A stretch of 50,672 nt of DNA from assembly GCA_018062425.1 (NCBI GenBank), contig JAGOSH010000005.1, positions 1-50,672 of the forward strand, in the 5' to 3' direction. A program made the position numbers and the translations under genes. Positions 1 to 6,984 of this stretch are shown piece after piece; positions within the stretch are counted from its first letter, which is position 1; each line of letters begins with the position of its first letter. The notes beneath the pieces are model-generated. The model saw nothing but the letters and a program-made list of their open reading frames with translations, was not told the origin of the DNA and did not search any database. Source of the stretch: Minisyncoccota bacterium. Its GTDB lineage: Bacteria; Patescibacteriota; Minisyncoccia; Phycocordibacterales; UBA9973.

Positions 1-1
1 C

Positions 2-127
2 TCAGGAAGTGGATTCATGCCAGATACCTTGATAGAGTGGTTGATCCTAGTAGTCCTTATCTTCTTTGGAATAAAGTTGTTCAGGAAGATGACTGAGGGA
101 CCGGAGAAGCCGTTGAAGCATGCGTAA
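2..127 (+). CDS. 3' end of a small single-pass membrane protein (partial)
   Basis: The frame is open from the window edge to a TAA stop at 125-127. An ATG at 17 would give a 36-residue protein; the frame is also open upstream of it, so either that ATG is the start or this is the C-terminus of a longer gene. The visible protein has one hydrophobic helix (about residues 5-20 from the ATG: LIEWLILVVLIFFGIKLF) followed by a basic and acidic tail ending in KPLKHA. It is followed 27 bases later by a clear terminator, which supports a real transcribed gene end. The family is not recognised. Confidence 0.5.
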   Translation, partial: SGSGFMPDTLIEWLILVVLIFFGIKLFRKMTEGPEKPLKHA

Positions 128-154
128 TCCCTAAAATACCTTTATAAATATAGT

Positions 155-185
155 AAAAAGTCAGCCCAGAGGGGTTGACTTTTTA
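155..185 (+). terminator. Intrinsic terminator after the first gene
   Basis: The stem 160-167 pairs with 172-179 (one G-U pair), is extended by A-run/T-run pairing (155-159 with 180-184), and ends in a T-run. Its right arm overlaps the -35 box of the next promoter. Confidence 0.8.
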
Positions 186-203
186 TGTTGTATATGCTAT
201 AAT
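175..203 (+). promoter_or_regulatory. Strong sigma-70-type promoter for the SPFH gene
   Basis: -35 TTGACT at 175-180 and -10 TATAAT at 198-203, with exactly 17 bases between and an extended -10 TGC at 195-197. Transcription should start near 210, leaving a leader of about 134 bases before the ATG at 344. The -35 box is embedded in the terminator of the preceding gene. Confidence 0.85.
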
Positions 204-217
204 ATAACTGTTAAATA

Positions 218-230
218 GCTCTTTGACAAT
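218..230 (+). promoter_or_regulatory. boxA-like antitermination site
   Basis: GCTCTTTGACAAT matches the boxA element of bacterial rRNA leaders (GCTCTTTAACAA) at all but one position. It lies early in the predicted leader, just before the long hairpin. In rRNA operons boxA recruits NusB-S10; a boxA before a protein gene would suggest antitermination through the following structure. The 16S leader in this window has a related CTTTGACAAG at 25321-25333 on the minus strand. Confidence 0.5.
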
Positions 231-235
231 ACGGT

Positions 236-320
236 GAAATTTGTTGGTGAAATACAGATGGCCTGCCTCTCCCAGGCGTGCTTCCCCTATCCAGACCGCT
301 TGTATTTCACTAACAAATTC
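236..320 (+). ncRNA. Long hairpin leader element A (unknown structured RNA)
   Basis: Arms 238-256 and 301-319 form 19 consecutive pairs including one G-U pair, enclosing a 44-base apical region (257-300) that has its own hairpin (262-265 with 274-277, GCCTG/CAGGC). GTGA at 234-237 and TCAC at 323-326 can extend it. The single G-U pair is a valid pair only in the plus-strand RNA, the strand transcribed by the promoter at 175-203. The apical region shares a spaced motif with a second long hairpin at 20768-20846. I do not recognise it as a known riboswitch or ribozyme. Confidence 0.55.
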
Positions 321-343
321 AATCACCTAAAAATAAAACTGTC

Positions 344-1537
344 ATGTCTATACCACGAAGAAATTCCGCAATTATGACTACCGTCCTTTTTGGACTGGCT
401 TTAGTCGCTCTGTTTTTACTCTCATACCTGGAGTACCGAACCGGTTTCATCGGCAATTTACCTTGGGGCAGAATTGGAACTGTTGTTCTATATATTGTCC
501 TGATTATTGTCGGCCTTGTCCTTGTATGTGCCTATCTTTATGTCCGATTCGACAAAGATCAAGAGACGGTCGAGTTTAAGGAAAAATGGATAGGAACCAT
601 TGACTATGCCCTGATAATTTGCGCTGGCTTGCTCGGTGTTTGGAAAATATACAAGATCTTCCAATACAACTGGGTAACTGGTTTAATCATCATCGTTTGC
701 CTGGCAATTTTCGCCATGGTTTTCTTGGTCATCATACCGACAGCACATTACGCGGTTCATACTCGTTTAGGCAAAAGAACAGGCAGGACAAGTAAAGAAG
801 GTCTCGCTTTTCGTATTCCTATTTTGGAGGACTATATGTTGTTTCCATCGAGTTTAATGACCTTCGAGTTGCACGGCGAAAATTCGGTAAAAGTTGTGAC
901 CCAAGACGGTGTCACGGTAACTATCGAATGTTCAGCCCAAGGCCGACCGAGCTACAAACACCTTGTTAGGTTCGTCGAAATTCCCGAAGAAACAATCACA
1001 TTAGGACTTATTGACGCCGTCGAACAAGATCTGGGTATCATTGCGGGGCAAATGCCTGTAAACGACTTCGTATCAAAAAGAGGTGCAATCACTCTGATGA
1101 TTAATTGCATTTTCCTAATGGGACGCCGTCCGGAAGACCTTGCCACGGATAGGGAGTTTTCACATCTTCCTTGGGATAACACAGTTGCCGGTATTGAATT
1201 CTATGTCAGGAACGCCAACATCATTAAGGCTATCCTGAAGGAAGACAAAACGACTTCACCCGTAGAAAATCTATACTGCCTGGACATTGATGCCGTGAAA
1301 GTAGCAAAAATCACCTATTCAAAGGAAATGCAGGAAGATATGGAAAAAACAGAAAGAGCAAAACTACGTCGTAAAGCAGCTCTTGAGCTTCACAAAGACC
1401 GGATGACTATGATGAATGAGTTAATTGAAGCTGGAGTAAGCCCAGATCAAGCATCGGACGACTCTGCTGCCGCTCTCGGCATCAGTGAGAAGAAAATCTG
1501 GAAGGGTGCAATGCCCTTCAATAACGCTAACCAATAA
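344..1537 (+). CDS. SPFH/band 7 domain membrane protein
   Basis: A 397-residue protein with hydrophobic segments at about residues 12-28, 46-67, 85-100 and 111-131. These are followed by a stretch typical of stomatin/prohibitin-like SPFH domains (about 132-330), beginning IIPTAHYAVHTRLGKRTG, a pattern like the canonical 'V..G...V...LG' start. SPFH proteins form ring or cage assemblies at the membrane and often scaffold proteases. Four N-terminal segments rather than one is unusual. The C-terminus (MTMMNELIEAGVSPDQASD...) looks helical and cytoplasmic. There is no Shine-Dalgarno before the ATG. It probably forms an operon with the next gene, 11 bases downstream. The family call rests on the fold pattern, not on a catalytic motif. 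Confidence 0.7.
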   Translation: MSIPRRNSAIMTTVLFGLALVALFLLSYLEYRTGFIGNLPWGRIGTVVLYIVLIIVGLVLVCAYLYVRFDKDQETVEFKEKWIGTIDYALIICAGLLGVWKIYKIFQYNWVTGLIIIVCLAIFAMVFLVIIPTAHYAVHTRLGKRTGRTSKEGLAFRIPILEDYMLFPSSLMTFELHGENSVKVVTQDGVTVTIECSAQGRPSYKHLVRFVEIPEETITLGLIDAVEQDLGIIAGQMPVNDFVSKRGAITLMINCIFLMGRRPEDLATDREFSHLPWDNTVAGIEFYVRNANIIKAILKEDKTTSPVENLYCLDIDAVKVAKITYSKEMQEDMEKTERAKLRRKAALELHKDRMTMMNELIEAGVSPDQASDDSAAALGISEKKIWKGAMPFNNANQ

Positions 1538-1548
1538 AATTCTGAACC

Positions 1549-2079
1549 ATGCATGTAGCAGGCAAAGCCAAAGGGCTCATAAACTGGCGCATCCTCGCTG
1601 GACTTGGATGTTTCCTACTTGTACTCCTCCTGCTCAGATGGGCGGGATGTGGTAAAAGTGACAAAGCGAAAGCTGAAGAAACCGAAGAGGAAAAAACCGA
1701 ACAGCCCGCCGTTGACGAAAACGGTAACCCGACCACACGACCTGGCAAAGCGAAAGCAGCGCCAGTGATAACAGAGCAAACCTTTCGTATACTTTACTAC
1801 AGTAAAGAAAAAGCGGATGGAAGCAGAGACGTCATATGGACATCAAGCGAACTGAAAACACCGTGGAGTGGATATATAGCCGACGACGTCCCAGCTTGGG
1901 ATTTCCAGACTACCATCGAAGACACTATCTTCGTAACAACTCCAGGTTTCTATCAGAAAATAAACCGCATCGATGTTTATACCGACAGGAAAACAACAAT
2001 GCGAATCGGTGGAAGAAATGACAACGAACCCTTCCCAGCTCGGGGCAAGGGGCTAATCTATGTAAACGCTACGCGATAA
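1549..2079 (+). CDS. Small membrane-anchored protein of unknown function
   Basis: A 176-residue protein with one N-terminal membrane helix (about 12-29), a charged Lys/Glu-rich linker (35-75) and a soluble domain of about 100 residues rich in beta-strand-like alternation (TFRILYYSKEK; FVTTPGFYQKINRIDVYTDRK). WAGC at 31-34 resembles a lipobox but has Trp where Leu is usual, so a helix anchor is more likely than a lipid anchor. It follows the SPFH gene by 11 bases and ends at a strong terminator, so the two are probably co-transcribed and may act together. I do not recognise the family. Confidence 0.7.
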   Translation: MHVAGKAKGLINWRILAGLGCFLLVLLLLRWAGCGKSDKAKAEETEEEKTEQPAVDENGNPTTRPGKAKAAPVITEQTFRILYYSKEKADGSRDVIWTSSELKTPWSGYIADDVPAWDFQTTIEDTIFVTTPGFYQKINRIDVYTDRKTTMRIGGRNDNEPFPARGKGLIYVNATR

Positions 2080-2091
2080 AGTACGCAAAGC

Positions 2092-2132
2092 AAAAAGACG
2101 CTGTAACCCAATAGGTGGTTATGGCGTCTTTT
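2092..2132. terminator. Bidirectional terminator between convergent genes
   Basis: AAAAGACGC at the left pairs with GCGTCTTTT at the right, with an inner TAACC/GGTTA pairing; A-run and T-run on either side. It can end both the plus-strand SPFH operon and the minus-strand pilin gene at 2145. Confidence 0.85.
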
Positions 2133-2144
2133 AATTTACAAAAT

Positions 2145-2654
2145 TTATTTTATCTGGAGCACTGTATCCGAAATCATCTGCGCCAGTGCCCAAGAGCCTA
2201 GCAGTATCGCCGCACCGATGAAACAGTAAACGAAAGCGTCCTTGGCTTTTTTCAATTTACCTGGGTCCCCCATAGCCTCTACAAACAGGAACCCTGAATA
2301 TACCAATGCAATAGCAATGATAGGGATACCTATTTTAATAATGCCTTCTAGTAAAATTTTTATAAAACCGTTTAGATTGTCAACACTGATAGGATTGGTA
2401 ACTTTGATATTAGAAGATCCTGTTGACGGTCCACCAAGACCACTTGGGTCTGTTGTTCCCACCGATGGTCCACCAAGGCCACTTGGGTCAATAGTCTTAG
2501 GAGGAGGGCTAAAAGTCCCAGTAGAGGGTCCAGTAGTAAAGGTCGTAGGAGGAGGGTCTTGGGCCAAAGACACAGCTGGCAGAACAAATAACATTATAAT
2601 AAAAACAGAAAGCATCCCCGCTAGTAGCTTTTTATTTGAAAATTTCGTTATCAT
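2145..2654 (-). CDS. Type IV secretion pilin-like protein with Pro/Gly repeat region
   Basis: A 169-residue protein with a signal peptide (residues 1-31, ending in ALA-like SLAQD), then a Pro/Thr/Gly-rich segment with an exact repeat of the unit DPSGLGGPS (about 56-80), then two hydrophobic helices (about 104-127 and 141-160) joined by a basic loop GDPGKLKKAKDAF. Two helices with a Lys-rich loop are the hallmark of the VirB2/TrbC-like pilins common in CPR genomes. The repeats and long extracellular spacer distinguish it from the six relatives in this cluster. It lies at the end of the array, separated from its neighbours by a terminator, and has its own promoter. No VirB4-type ATPase is present in the window. 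Confidence 0.75.
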   Translation of the reverse strand: MITKFSNKKLLAGMLSVFIIMLFVLPAVSLAQDPPPTTFTTGPSTGTFSPPPKTIDPSGLGGPSVGTTDPSGLGGPSTGSSNIKVTNPISVDNLNGFIKILLEGIIKIGIPIIAIALVYSGFLFVEAMGDPGKLKKAKDAFVYCFIGAAILLGSWALAQMISDTVLQIK

Positions 2655-2664
2655 GATATTTATT

Positions 2665-2693
2665 ATTATACCCCGCTATAAAAATTTTACCAA
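2665..2693 (-). promoter_or_regulatory. Promoter for the repeat-containing pilin (near-leaderless)
   Basis: On the minus strand: -35 TTGGTA (2693-2688), 17 bases, -10 TATAAT (2670-2665). The predicted start is around 2658, about four bases before the ATG at 2654. Confidence 0.7.
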
Positions 2694-2695
2694 AC

Positions 2696-2726
2696 AAAAA
2701 ACCCCTCGTCAGACGAGGGGTTTTTT
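2696..2726. terminator. Bidirectional terminator after the 2743-3527 pilin pair
   Basis: A perfect GC-rich stem, ACCCCTCGTC/GACGAGGGGT, flanked by A6 and T6 runs. It separates two pilin transcription units. Confidence 0.9.
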
Positions 2727-2742
2727 GTTTTTAGGATTTAAC

Positions 2743-3090
2743 CTATTGAGGAGGATACTTGGGCGTATAATCGTTGAGCTCCACAGTACCTTCTTTTGGA
2801 TTTATTTCTCCGCTAAGATTGAAGGTGTCAGTGATGATTTGCAATATCCCCCATACGGCGAACATTATGCAAAGCCCCAGGACACCATAAAGCATATGAC
2901 TTTTACCTTGCTTGATTTTATCTTGATTCCCCGGATTCATGACGTATTGCATTACTCCGTAGAAAAATATAATAAAAGCAACGGTAAACAAGAGCTTGAG
3001 AACTGGATCCAATATCAAATCATTGACTTGATGCAGGAAGTTATCTACTCCATCCGCATATGCTACTTTTACAAAGAATATATCCAACAT
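2743..3090 (-). CDS. Type IV secretion pilin-like protein
   Basis: A 115-residue protein. The first helix region (about 30-52: DPVLKLLFTVAFIIFFYGVM) is followed by QYVMNPGNQDKIKQGKSHML, then a second helix (about 67-88). The FFxGVxQYVxNP pattern is shared with the proteins at 5298, 5689 and 6135. The N-terminus is short (VKVAYADG), with no long signal peptide. It starts 12 bases after the stop of the upstream pilin at 3102, so the two are co-transcribed, and it ends at the terminator at 2696. The hydrophilic tail NPKEGTVELNDYTPKYPPQ is unique to this copy. It probably forms or regulates a surface filament or channel; this is inferred from the family only. Confidence 0.75.
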   Translation of the reverse strand: MLDIFFVKVAYADGVDNFLHQVNDLILDPVLKLLFTVAFIIFFYGVMQYVMNPGNQDKIKQGKSHMLYGVLGLCIMFAVWGILQIITDTFNLSGEINPKEGTVELNDYTPKYPPQ

Positions 3091-3101
3091 TTAGGTAATC
3101 A

Positions 3102-3527
3102 TTAGTTTGGACACTTTATTCCAGGTGATTCAACACACACAACCTGAATAGCAGCTTCGTCGCCGATACCAAGAGTTCTCTTCAATATTGCAATCAAAGC
3201 CCATACAGAAACGATCACTGCAAGACCAGCTAGGCCCCATATGATCAAGTTCTTTCCACGCTTCTTTGCTTCTTCGTCTTTTGCGATCACATAAGAAACA
3301 ACTCCCCAGATAAAGAGAAGTGCACCGAGAGAAATCGCCACCGGAATCAGGGTGTTGATGAGAAGCGCAATACGACAAATAATGAACATTACAGTTCCTG
3401 CATCCACCGAAGCACAACTTGAGTTAGCAGTGTTGTCTGCTGTAACGTAGTCTTGTGCAAAAGTAGCTGCTGGAACTAGAACTACTGCAAACATAGCAAG
3501 AACCAAAAGCCATTTAAATTTTTTCAT
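3102..3527 (-). CDS. Type IV secretion pilin-like protein with cysteines
   Basis: A 141-residue protein with a clear signal peptide (MKKFKWLLVLAMFAVVLVPAATFAQD), two helices (about 46-77 and 90-112) and the loop VIAKDEEAKKRGKN between them. Four cysteines lie outside the signal peptide (in NSSCAS, IICR and the C-terminal VVCVES and IKCPN), so disulfides are plausible; a DsbB/thioredoxin-like pair is encoded at 45526-46480. It is the first gene of a two-gene unit with its own promoter and a leader of about 78 bases containing a short hairpin. Confidence 0.75.
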   Translation of the reverse strand: MKKFKWLLVLAMFAVVLVPAATFAQDYVTADNTANSSCASVDAGTVMFIICRIALLINTLIPVAISLGALLFIWGVVSYVIAKDEEAKKRGKNLIIWGLAGLAVIVSVWALIAILKRTLGIGDEAAIQVVCVESPGIKCPN

Positions 3528-3537
3528 TTATAACTTC

Positions 3538-3553
3538 GCCCGACAAGCGGGCT
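3538..3553 (-). promoter_or_regulatory. Hairpin in the leader of the 3527 pilin gene
   Basis: GCCCG and CGGGC flank a short loop, eleven bases before the ATG at 3527. It has no U-run, so it is not a terminator. In a leadered mRNA without a Shine-Dalgarno site it could influence ribosome access. Confidence 0.4.
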
Positions 3554-3611
3554 AAACCTAATAATAAAATAAAAACTCGACCTAATAATAATTGTCCACT
3601 TAGACAAGGTT

Positions 3612-3639
3612 ATTATATCATACGAAATACTTGTGTAAA
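3612..3639 (-). promoter_or_regulatory. Promoter for the 3527-2743 pilin unit
   Basis: On the minus strand: -35 TTTACA (3639-3634), 16 bases, -10 TATAAT (3617-3612), with TGA just before the -10 box (extended -10). Confidence 0.65.
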
Positions 3640-3670
3640 CAGAAATATAGGCAAATTGGGGAAACTAGGC

Positions 3671-3699
3671 TTGACTAAATCATAAATATATAGTATAAT
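3671..3699 (+). promoter_or_regulatory. Promoter for the 481-residue unknown gene
   Basis: -35 TTGACT (3671-3676), 17 bases, -10 TATAAT (3694-3699). The start is expected near 3706, giving a leader of about 68 bases to the ATG at 3774, which has no Shine-Dalgarno site. It is divergent from the pilin promoter at 3612-3639. Confidence 0.8.
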
Positions 3700-3773
3700 G
3701 ACAGTCTGAATTTAGGAATAAGTCTAGCTGTGCGATATAATTATCAGATATTAATTTAATTTAAAAAAACATT

Positions 3774-5219
3774 ATGAAGATTTTTGGAATGGAGATTCCT
3801 CCGAAAAACGAGGGTGCACCTTTGGAGAAATGGTATCTGAAAGCAAAAAACGAATTCAAGGAAACACTCGCCTCTGGTGACCCTGTCTCCCAGATGTTCG
3901 CTTTGAAAAAGTTTGATGACATATCGAGAAAAGCCGAGAAGAAAAGTGGAGCCCATCGGGATGATTTCCTAAAAACCTTTACTGAATTAAAAACAACAAA
4001 GCCAGAATTGTATACTGGTTACACCTACATGCAACAAGAGATTATGCAGTCTCTTTCCCCTGTTGACTACAACAAATACCTAAAAACTGGCGAACTAGAG
4101 AGACATGGAAAGCCGATGCTCGGAGCAGACGGCCAACCTTTGTTTTCAGATGAAAAAGTAGTAGAAATGGTTGCGTTGCTTAGCGGTGCGGATAAAGAAG
4201 CACGCTCCAAGATAGTGAAAATGATTTATGAAGATCAGAGATTCCAGAACCTTGGCGCTTATGCTAAGGCGGCAACTGTGGCTGGGTTCTTTGCTATGCA
4301 GGGGCTATCACCAACCGAAGCAAGCGCTAATACACTAAGCTCTTCCGGCATTTTGATCGAAAACAGTGTTGATGCATCATACGGCTCTGATAACGAAAAC
4401 GAATTCCGTCTTGTTTTCAACGCAGAAACCATAACAAAAGTCGAGGGAGACTCTCTGACTTTGCTTGGCAAGAAAAGAGAAGTTTTGGACAGAAAATCAC
4501 CAACCGAGCTTGGCCTGGATGCAAATACTCCTTTGAAAATGAAGACTGGCACCAAATACAAACTGGTCAACGCCAAAGAAAGATTCGACGAAGATGGTGA
4601 CGGAAAAATCAAGGTTTGGGATGGTTTTCCTGGAAAAAAAGTTTTTTGTTTGGTTGAAATCGACCTAAACACAGAAGGAGTTTTTAAATTAGCTGAGGAT
4701 ACAGATGATAACCTGTACGCTGCTTACCTTGACGGAGAAGAACTCTGCTGGAACAGAATTATTGAACCCGAAACATCTGACAACGGTCAGTTCGATGAAC
4801 CAGAAACACCAGCGAAGAAAATAGAGCGTGAAAACAATTTGATTGCTAAGCGTGGTTTGGAAACTCAATGGTTTTTGGAAAACCCAGTGACCCGCACTGA
4901 ACAACTGATCGGCCGGTGTGTTGAGATCGAAGAGTTTAACCTTGATAAATATGGTGGCAATAGTCAGACAAGAATGACCAAACTATATTTAGTAAAACAA
5001 ATCGATGGCAATGGAGATGCCTATTGGAAGATAGTCGATGGAGCTGCTGATTTTAATACCTACTATCCAATAAACAACATCGTAAAGGGTCGCTTTACAG
5101 AAGGATACAATGGTTTAAATGGAACCAGCTACACAGTACCTGTTCCGGAGGATCTAAAGGGTACCGCAAAAGAAATCCACCTAGCATCAGAGCTCTTGGG
5201 CCTAGATGTACGGAAATAA
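3774..5219 (+). CDS. Hypothetical protein with an EF-hand-like calcium loop
   Basis: A 481-residue soluble protein of unknown family. It has no signal peptide and no membrane helix. The first 180 residues look helical and charged. The second half has beta-like stretches and a loop DEDGDGKIKVWDG (about residue 271-283), which matches the D-x-D-x-D-G-x-I pattern of EF-hand or dockerin calcium loops; a second D-rich loop (DGNGDAYWKIVDG) lies near residue 420. It stands alone between two groups of pilin genes on the opposite strand, with its own promoter and terminator. Its position suggests, but does not show, a link with the pilins. Confidence 0.7.
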   Translation: MKIFGMEIPPKNEGAPLEKWYLKAKNEFKETLASGDPVSQMFALKKFDDISRKAEKKSGAHRDDFLKTFTELKTTKPELYTGYTYMQQEIMQSLSPVDYNKYLKTGELERHGKPMLGADGQPLFSDEKVVEMVALLSGADKEARSKIVKMIYEDQRFQNLGAYAKAATVAGFFAMQGLSPTEASANTLSSSGILIENSVDASYGSDNENEFRLVFNAETITKVEGDSLTLLGKKREVLDRKSPTELGLDANTPLKMKTGTKYKLVNAKERFDEDGDGKIKVWDGFPGKKVFCLVEIDLNTEGVFKLAEDTDDNLYAAYLDGEELCWNRIIEPETSDNGQFDEPETPAKKIERENNLIAKRGLETQWFLENPVTRTEQLIGRCVEIEEFNLDKYGGNSQTRMTKLYLVKQIDGNGDAYWKIVDGAADFNTYYPINNIVKGRFTEGYNGLNGTSYTVPVPEDLKGTAKEIHLASELLGLDVRK

Positions 5220-5231
5220 AAATAAATTTAA

Positions 5232-5278
5232 CTATAAACAAAACAAGGCCAGATAATCTGGCCTTGTTTTGTTTATAG
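5232..5278. terminator. Very long perfect bidirectional terminator hairpin
   Basis: A perfect 22-base inverted repeat (5232-5253 with 5257-5278) around a three-base loop. The GC core GGCCAGA/TCTGGCC is flanked by A/T-rich arms that supply the U-run in either direction. It lies between convergent genes (3774-5219 plus, 5298-5654 minus). Confidence 0.85.
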
Positions 5279-5297
5279 TAGATTCTGTAATTTAGAA

Positions 5298-5654
5298 TTA
5301 TTTAGGTAATTTAGGTATTTTCTCTGGAACGTTAGAAGTTAAACTGAAAGTATTCCTGATGATTGTAATTAGCGAGTACACAGCAAACATAACCGTCAAA
5401 GCAAGTAATCCATTGATAATCATTTGCTTACCTTTAGCCTTCTTTTCCTCTTCTGGATTTATTACATACTGGACTACACCCCAGAAGAAATATAGGAAAC
5501 CTATAGTGAATACAAGCTTAATCAGTGAGCCTCCAATTATTTCAGTTACTTTAATAACCACAGTTTTAGCATCCTGGGCTCCCGCCACCTGTGGGAGAAA
5601 CACAAACAAAGCTAAACACAGCATAAACGCAAACGATTTTCCAAAGTATTTCAT
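5298..5654 (-). CDS. Type IV secretion pilin-like protein, tandem copy 1
   Basis: A 118-residue protein: signal peptide MKYFGKSFAFMLCLALFVF..AGA-Q, helix one (about 39-66, ending FLYFFWGVVQYVINP), basic loop EEEKKAKGKQMI, helix two (about 78-98). It is nearly identical to the next gene in the signal peptide and the central helix-loop, and diverges around residues 28-45 and at the C-terminus. The DNA just upstream of both ATGs is also the same, so the copies arose by tandem duplication of gene plus upstream region. Confidence 0.8.
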   Translation of the reverse strand: MKYFGKSFAFMLCLALFVFLPQVAGAQDAKTVVIKVTEIIGGSLIKLVFTIGFLYFFWGVVQYVINPEEEKKAKGKQMIINGLLALTVMFAVYSLITIIRNTFSLTSNVPEKIPKLPK

Positions 5655-6085
5655 ATAGTTAACATTATTTTTAAGCTTCTAACATATTTTATTGAAGATC
5701 GGGGCCTACTGGTATCGTGACTTTTTCTTTTTCATTCAAATTAAAAGTAGTTAGCATAACTCTGATCAGTGCGTACACGGCAAACATAATAGTGAGAGCT
5801 ATTATTCCATTGATCATGATTTGCTTACCTTTAGCCTTCTTTTCCTCTTCTGGATTTATGACATACTGAACTACACCCCAGAAGAAATATAGGAAACCAA
5901 GAGTGAAAACTAGTCCAATTACCGAACCGTTAACAATCTCTGTAGTTTTATCGGTTAAATTTTGAACTGTCTGGGCTCCCGCAACCAAAGGTAGAAACGC
6001 AAACAAAGCTAAACACAGTGTGAACGCAAACGATTTTCCAAAATATTTCATATAGTTAACATTATTTTTAAGCTTCTAATATTGT
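5642..6085 (-). repeat. Tandem duplication of pilin start and upstream region
   Basis: About 35 bases spanning and preceding each ATG (roughly 5645-5682 and 6045-6079) are the same: TTTCATATAGTTAACATT followed by ATTTTTAAGCTTCTAA. With the near-identical signal-peptide codons this marks a duplication unit of about 400 bases. Confidence 0.8.
5689..6051 (-). CDS. Type IV secretion pilin-like protein, tandem copy 2
   Basis: A 120-residue paralogue of the 5298-5654 protein: the same signal peptide apart from three residues, the same FLYFFWGVVQYVINPEEEKK core, and a different short linker after the cleavage site (QTVQNLTDKTTEIVNGSVIG) and tail (NEKEKVTIPVGPDLQ). Concentration of differences in the N-terminal mature region and the tail, the parts expected to be exposed, suggests diversification of surface-facing segments. 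Probably co-transcribed with copy 1, 34 bases apart. Confidence 0.8.
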   Translation of the reverse strand: MKYFGKSFAFTLCLALFAFLPLVAGAQTVQNLTDKTTEIVNGSVIGLVFTLGFLYFFWGVVQYVINPEEEKKAKGKQIMINGIIALTIMFAVYALIRVMLTTFNLNEKEKVTIPVGPDLQ

Positions 6086-6134
6086 TTTATTTAAATTCAC
6101 AACTTGAAAATCAATTGTTGAAAAACTTTTAAGT

Positions 6135-6458
6135 TTAGAACACAACGCTGGTTACCAAACGGATAAGTCCATATACTGAAAACATAACTGCTAACCCGAT
6201 AATTCCCCAAATCATGTAACCCTTACTTTTATCTTTTGCTTCTTGGGTGGGATTAAGCACGTATTGTACTACACCCCAAAAGAAAAACAGGAAGGCTACA
6301 GCAAAAATTAATTCCGCTATTACCGTGGCTAGATCACCAGTGGCTATATCTACTACCTCTTTAAAAGTTTTTGCATACAACGAAACAGGAACAAGCATCA
6401 AAGCACTTATGTAAGCCTTGATAAAAAAATTATTTTTTTTATTCTGCAACTGTTTCAT
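6135..6458 (-). CDS. Type IV secretion pilin-like protein
   Basis: A 107-residue protein. An N-terminal signal-like helix (about 12-28) is followed by helix one (about 44-68, ending FLFFFWGVVQYVLNP), the loop TQEAKDKSKGYM and helix two (about 80-104). It shares the FFWGVVQYV(I/L)NP core with the tandem pair but has its own N-terminus and ends right after helix two. It follows the 6496 gene by 37 bases in the same direction. Confidence 0.75.
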   Translation of the reverse strand: MKQLQNKKNNFFIKAYISALMLVPVSLYAKTFKEVVDIATGDLATVIAELIFAVAFLFFFWGVVQYVLNPTQEAKDKSKGYMIWGIIGLAVMFSVYGLIRLVTSVVF

Positions 6459-6495
6459 TTTATAAAAACTTATTTAAATTATAACCCAACCTAAC

Positions 6496-6978
6496 CTAAA
6501 AGCCAATCCAGGACCCGTCGTAACCCAAGATGTCAGATATGGTATGAATAACCAGCCAAGCACCAACTGCCCAAAGAAGCCCAATCACAACACTCAATAA
6601 TATGCTCTTAGCCTTCTTCATCTTGCCAGTATCTCCGCCAGAAAATAGTAGTAGAAATCCGGCGTAACAAAAGATAATGGCTGCAATCGGCACAAACAAG
6701 GTAAACAAAAGGAAGTTAACTGATTTGTTTATTAATAAAATTAAATAATCAAAATTGCATGGGTTTAATATTGTTCCCCCACTTTGTTTACCATGTGAAT
6801 CAGTGGTTATCGGCTCAACTTTGTTACCACAAGGAACCAATCCATACAACGACTTTCCATTCTCATCTAGAAGCTTTGTTTCATCCTCTTTTACCTGAGC
6901 ATTTATTTGAGCAACCGGTGCTAAAAATGAAAACAGGAGTATTAACACAAACAAAGAATTCAGAATTTTTTTATACAT
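6496..6978 (-). CDS. Pilin-like two-helix membrane protein with a cysteine pair
   Basis: A 160-residue protein: signal peptide (about 1-27), an extracellular stretch with cysteines in LVPCGN and LNPCNF, then two helices (about 85-112 and 124-147) joined by GGDTGKMKKAKSIL. The GD(T/P)GKxKKAK loop is closest to the first pilin of the array (2145-2654), so the array holds two subfamilies: the GD-GKxKKAK type (this one and 2145) and the QYVxNP type. It begins seven bases after the solute-binding protein gene ends, so it is likely the third gene of the operon starting at 8822. Confidence 0.7.
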   Translation of the reverse strand: MYKKILNSLFVLILLFSFLAPVAQINAQVKEDETKLLDENGKSLYGLVPCGNKVEPITTDSHGKQSGGTILNPCNFDYLILLINKSVNFLLFTLFVPIAAIIFCYAGFLLLFSGGDTGKMKKAKSILLSVVIGLLWAVGAWLVIHTISDILGYDGSWIGF

Positions 6979-6984
6979 ATTTTT

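Noticed and set aside
234-326. Integron attC site
   Set aside because: No RYYYAAC/GTTRRRY core pair at the ends, and no integrase in the window.
2420-2500. CRISPR-like direct repeats in the first pilin
   Set aside because: They are in-frame coding repeats of DPSGLGGPS, with no unique spacers; no CRISPR array or cas gene was seen.
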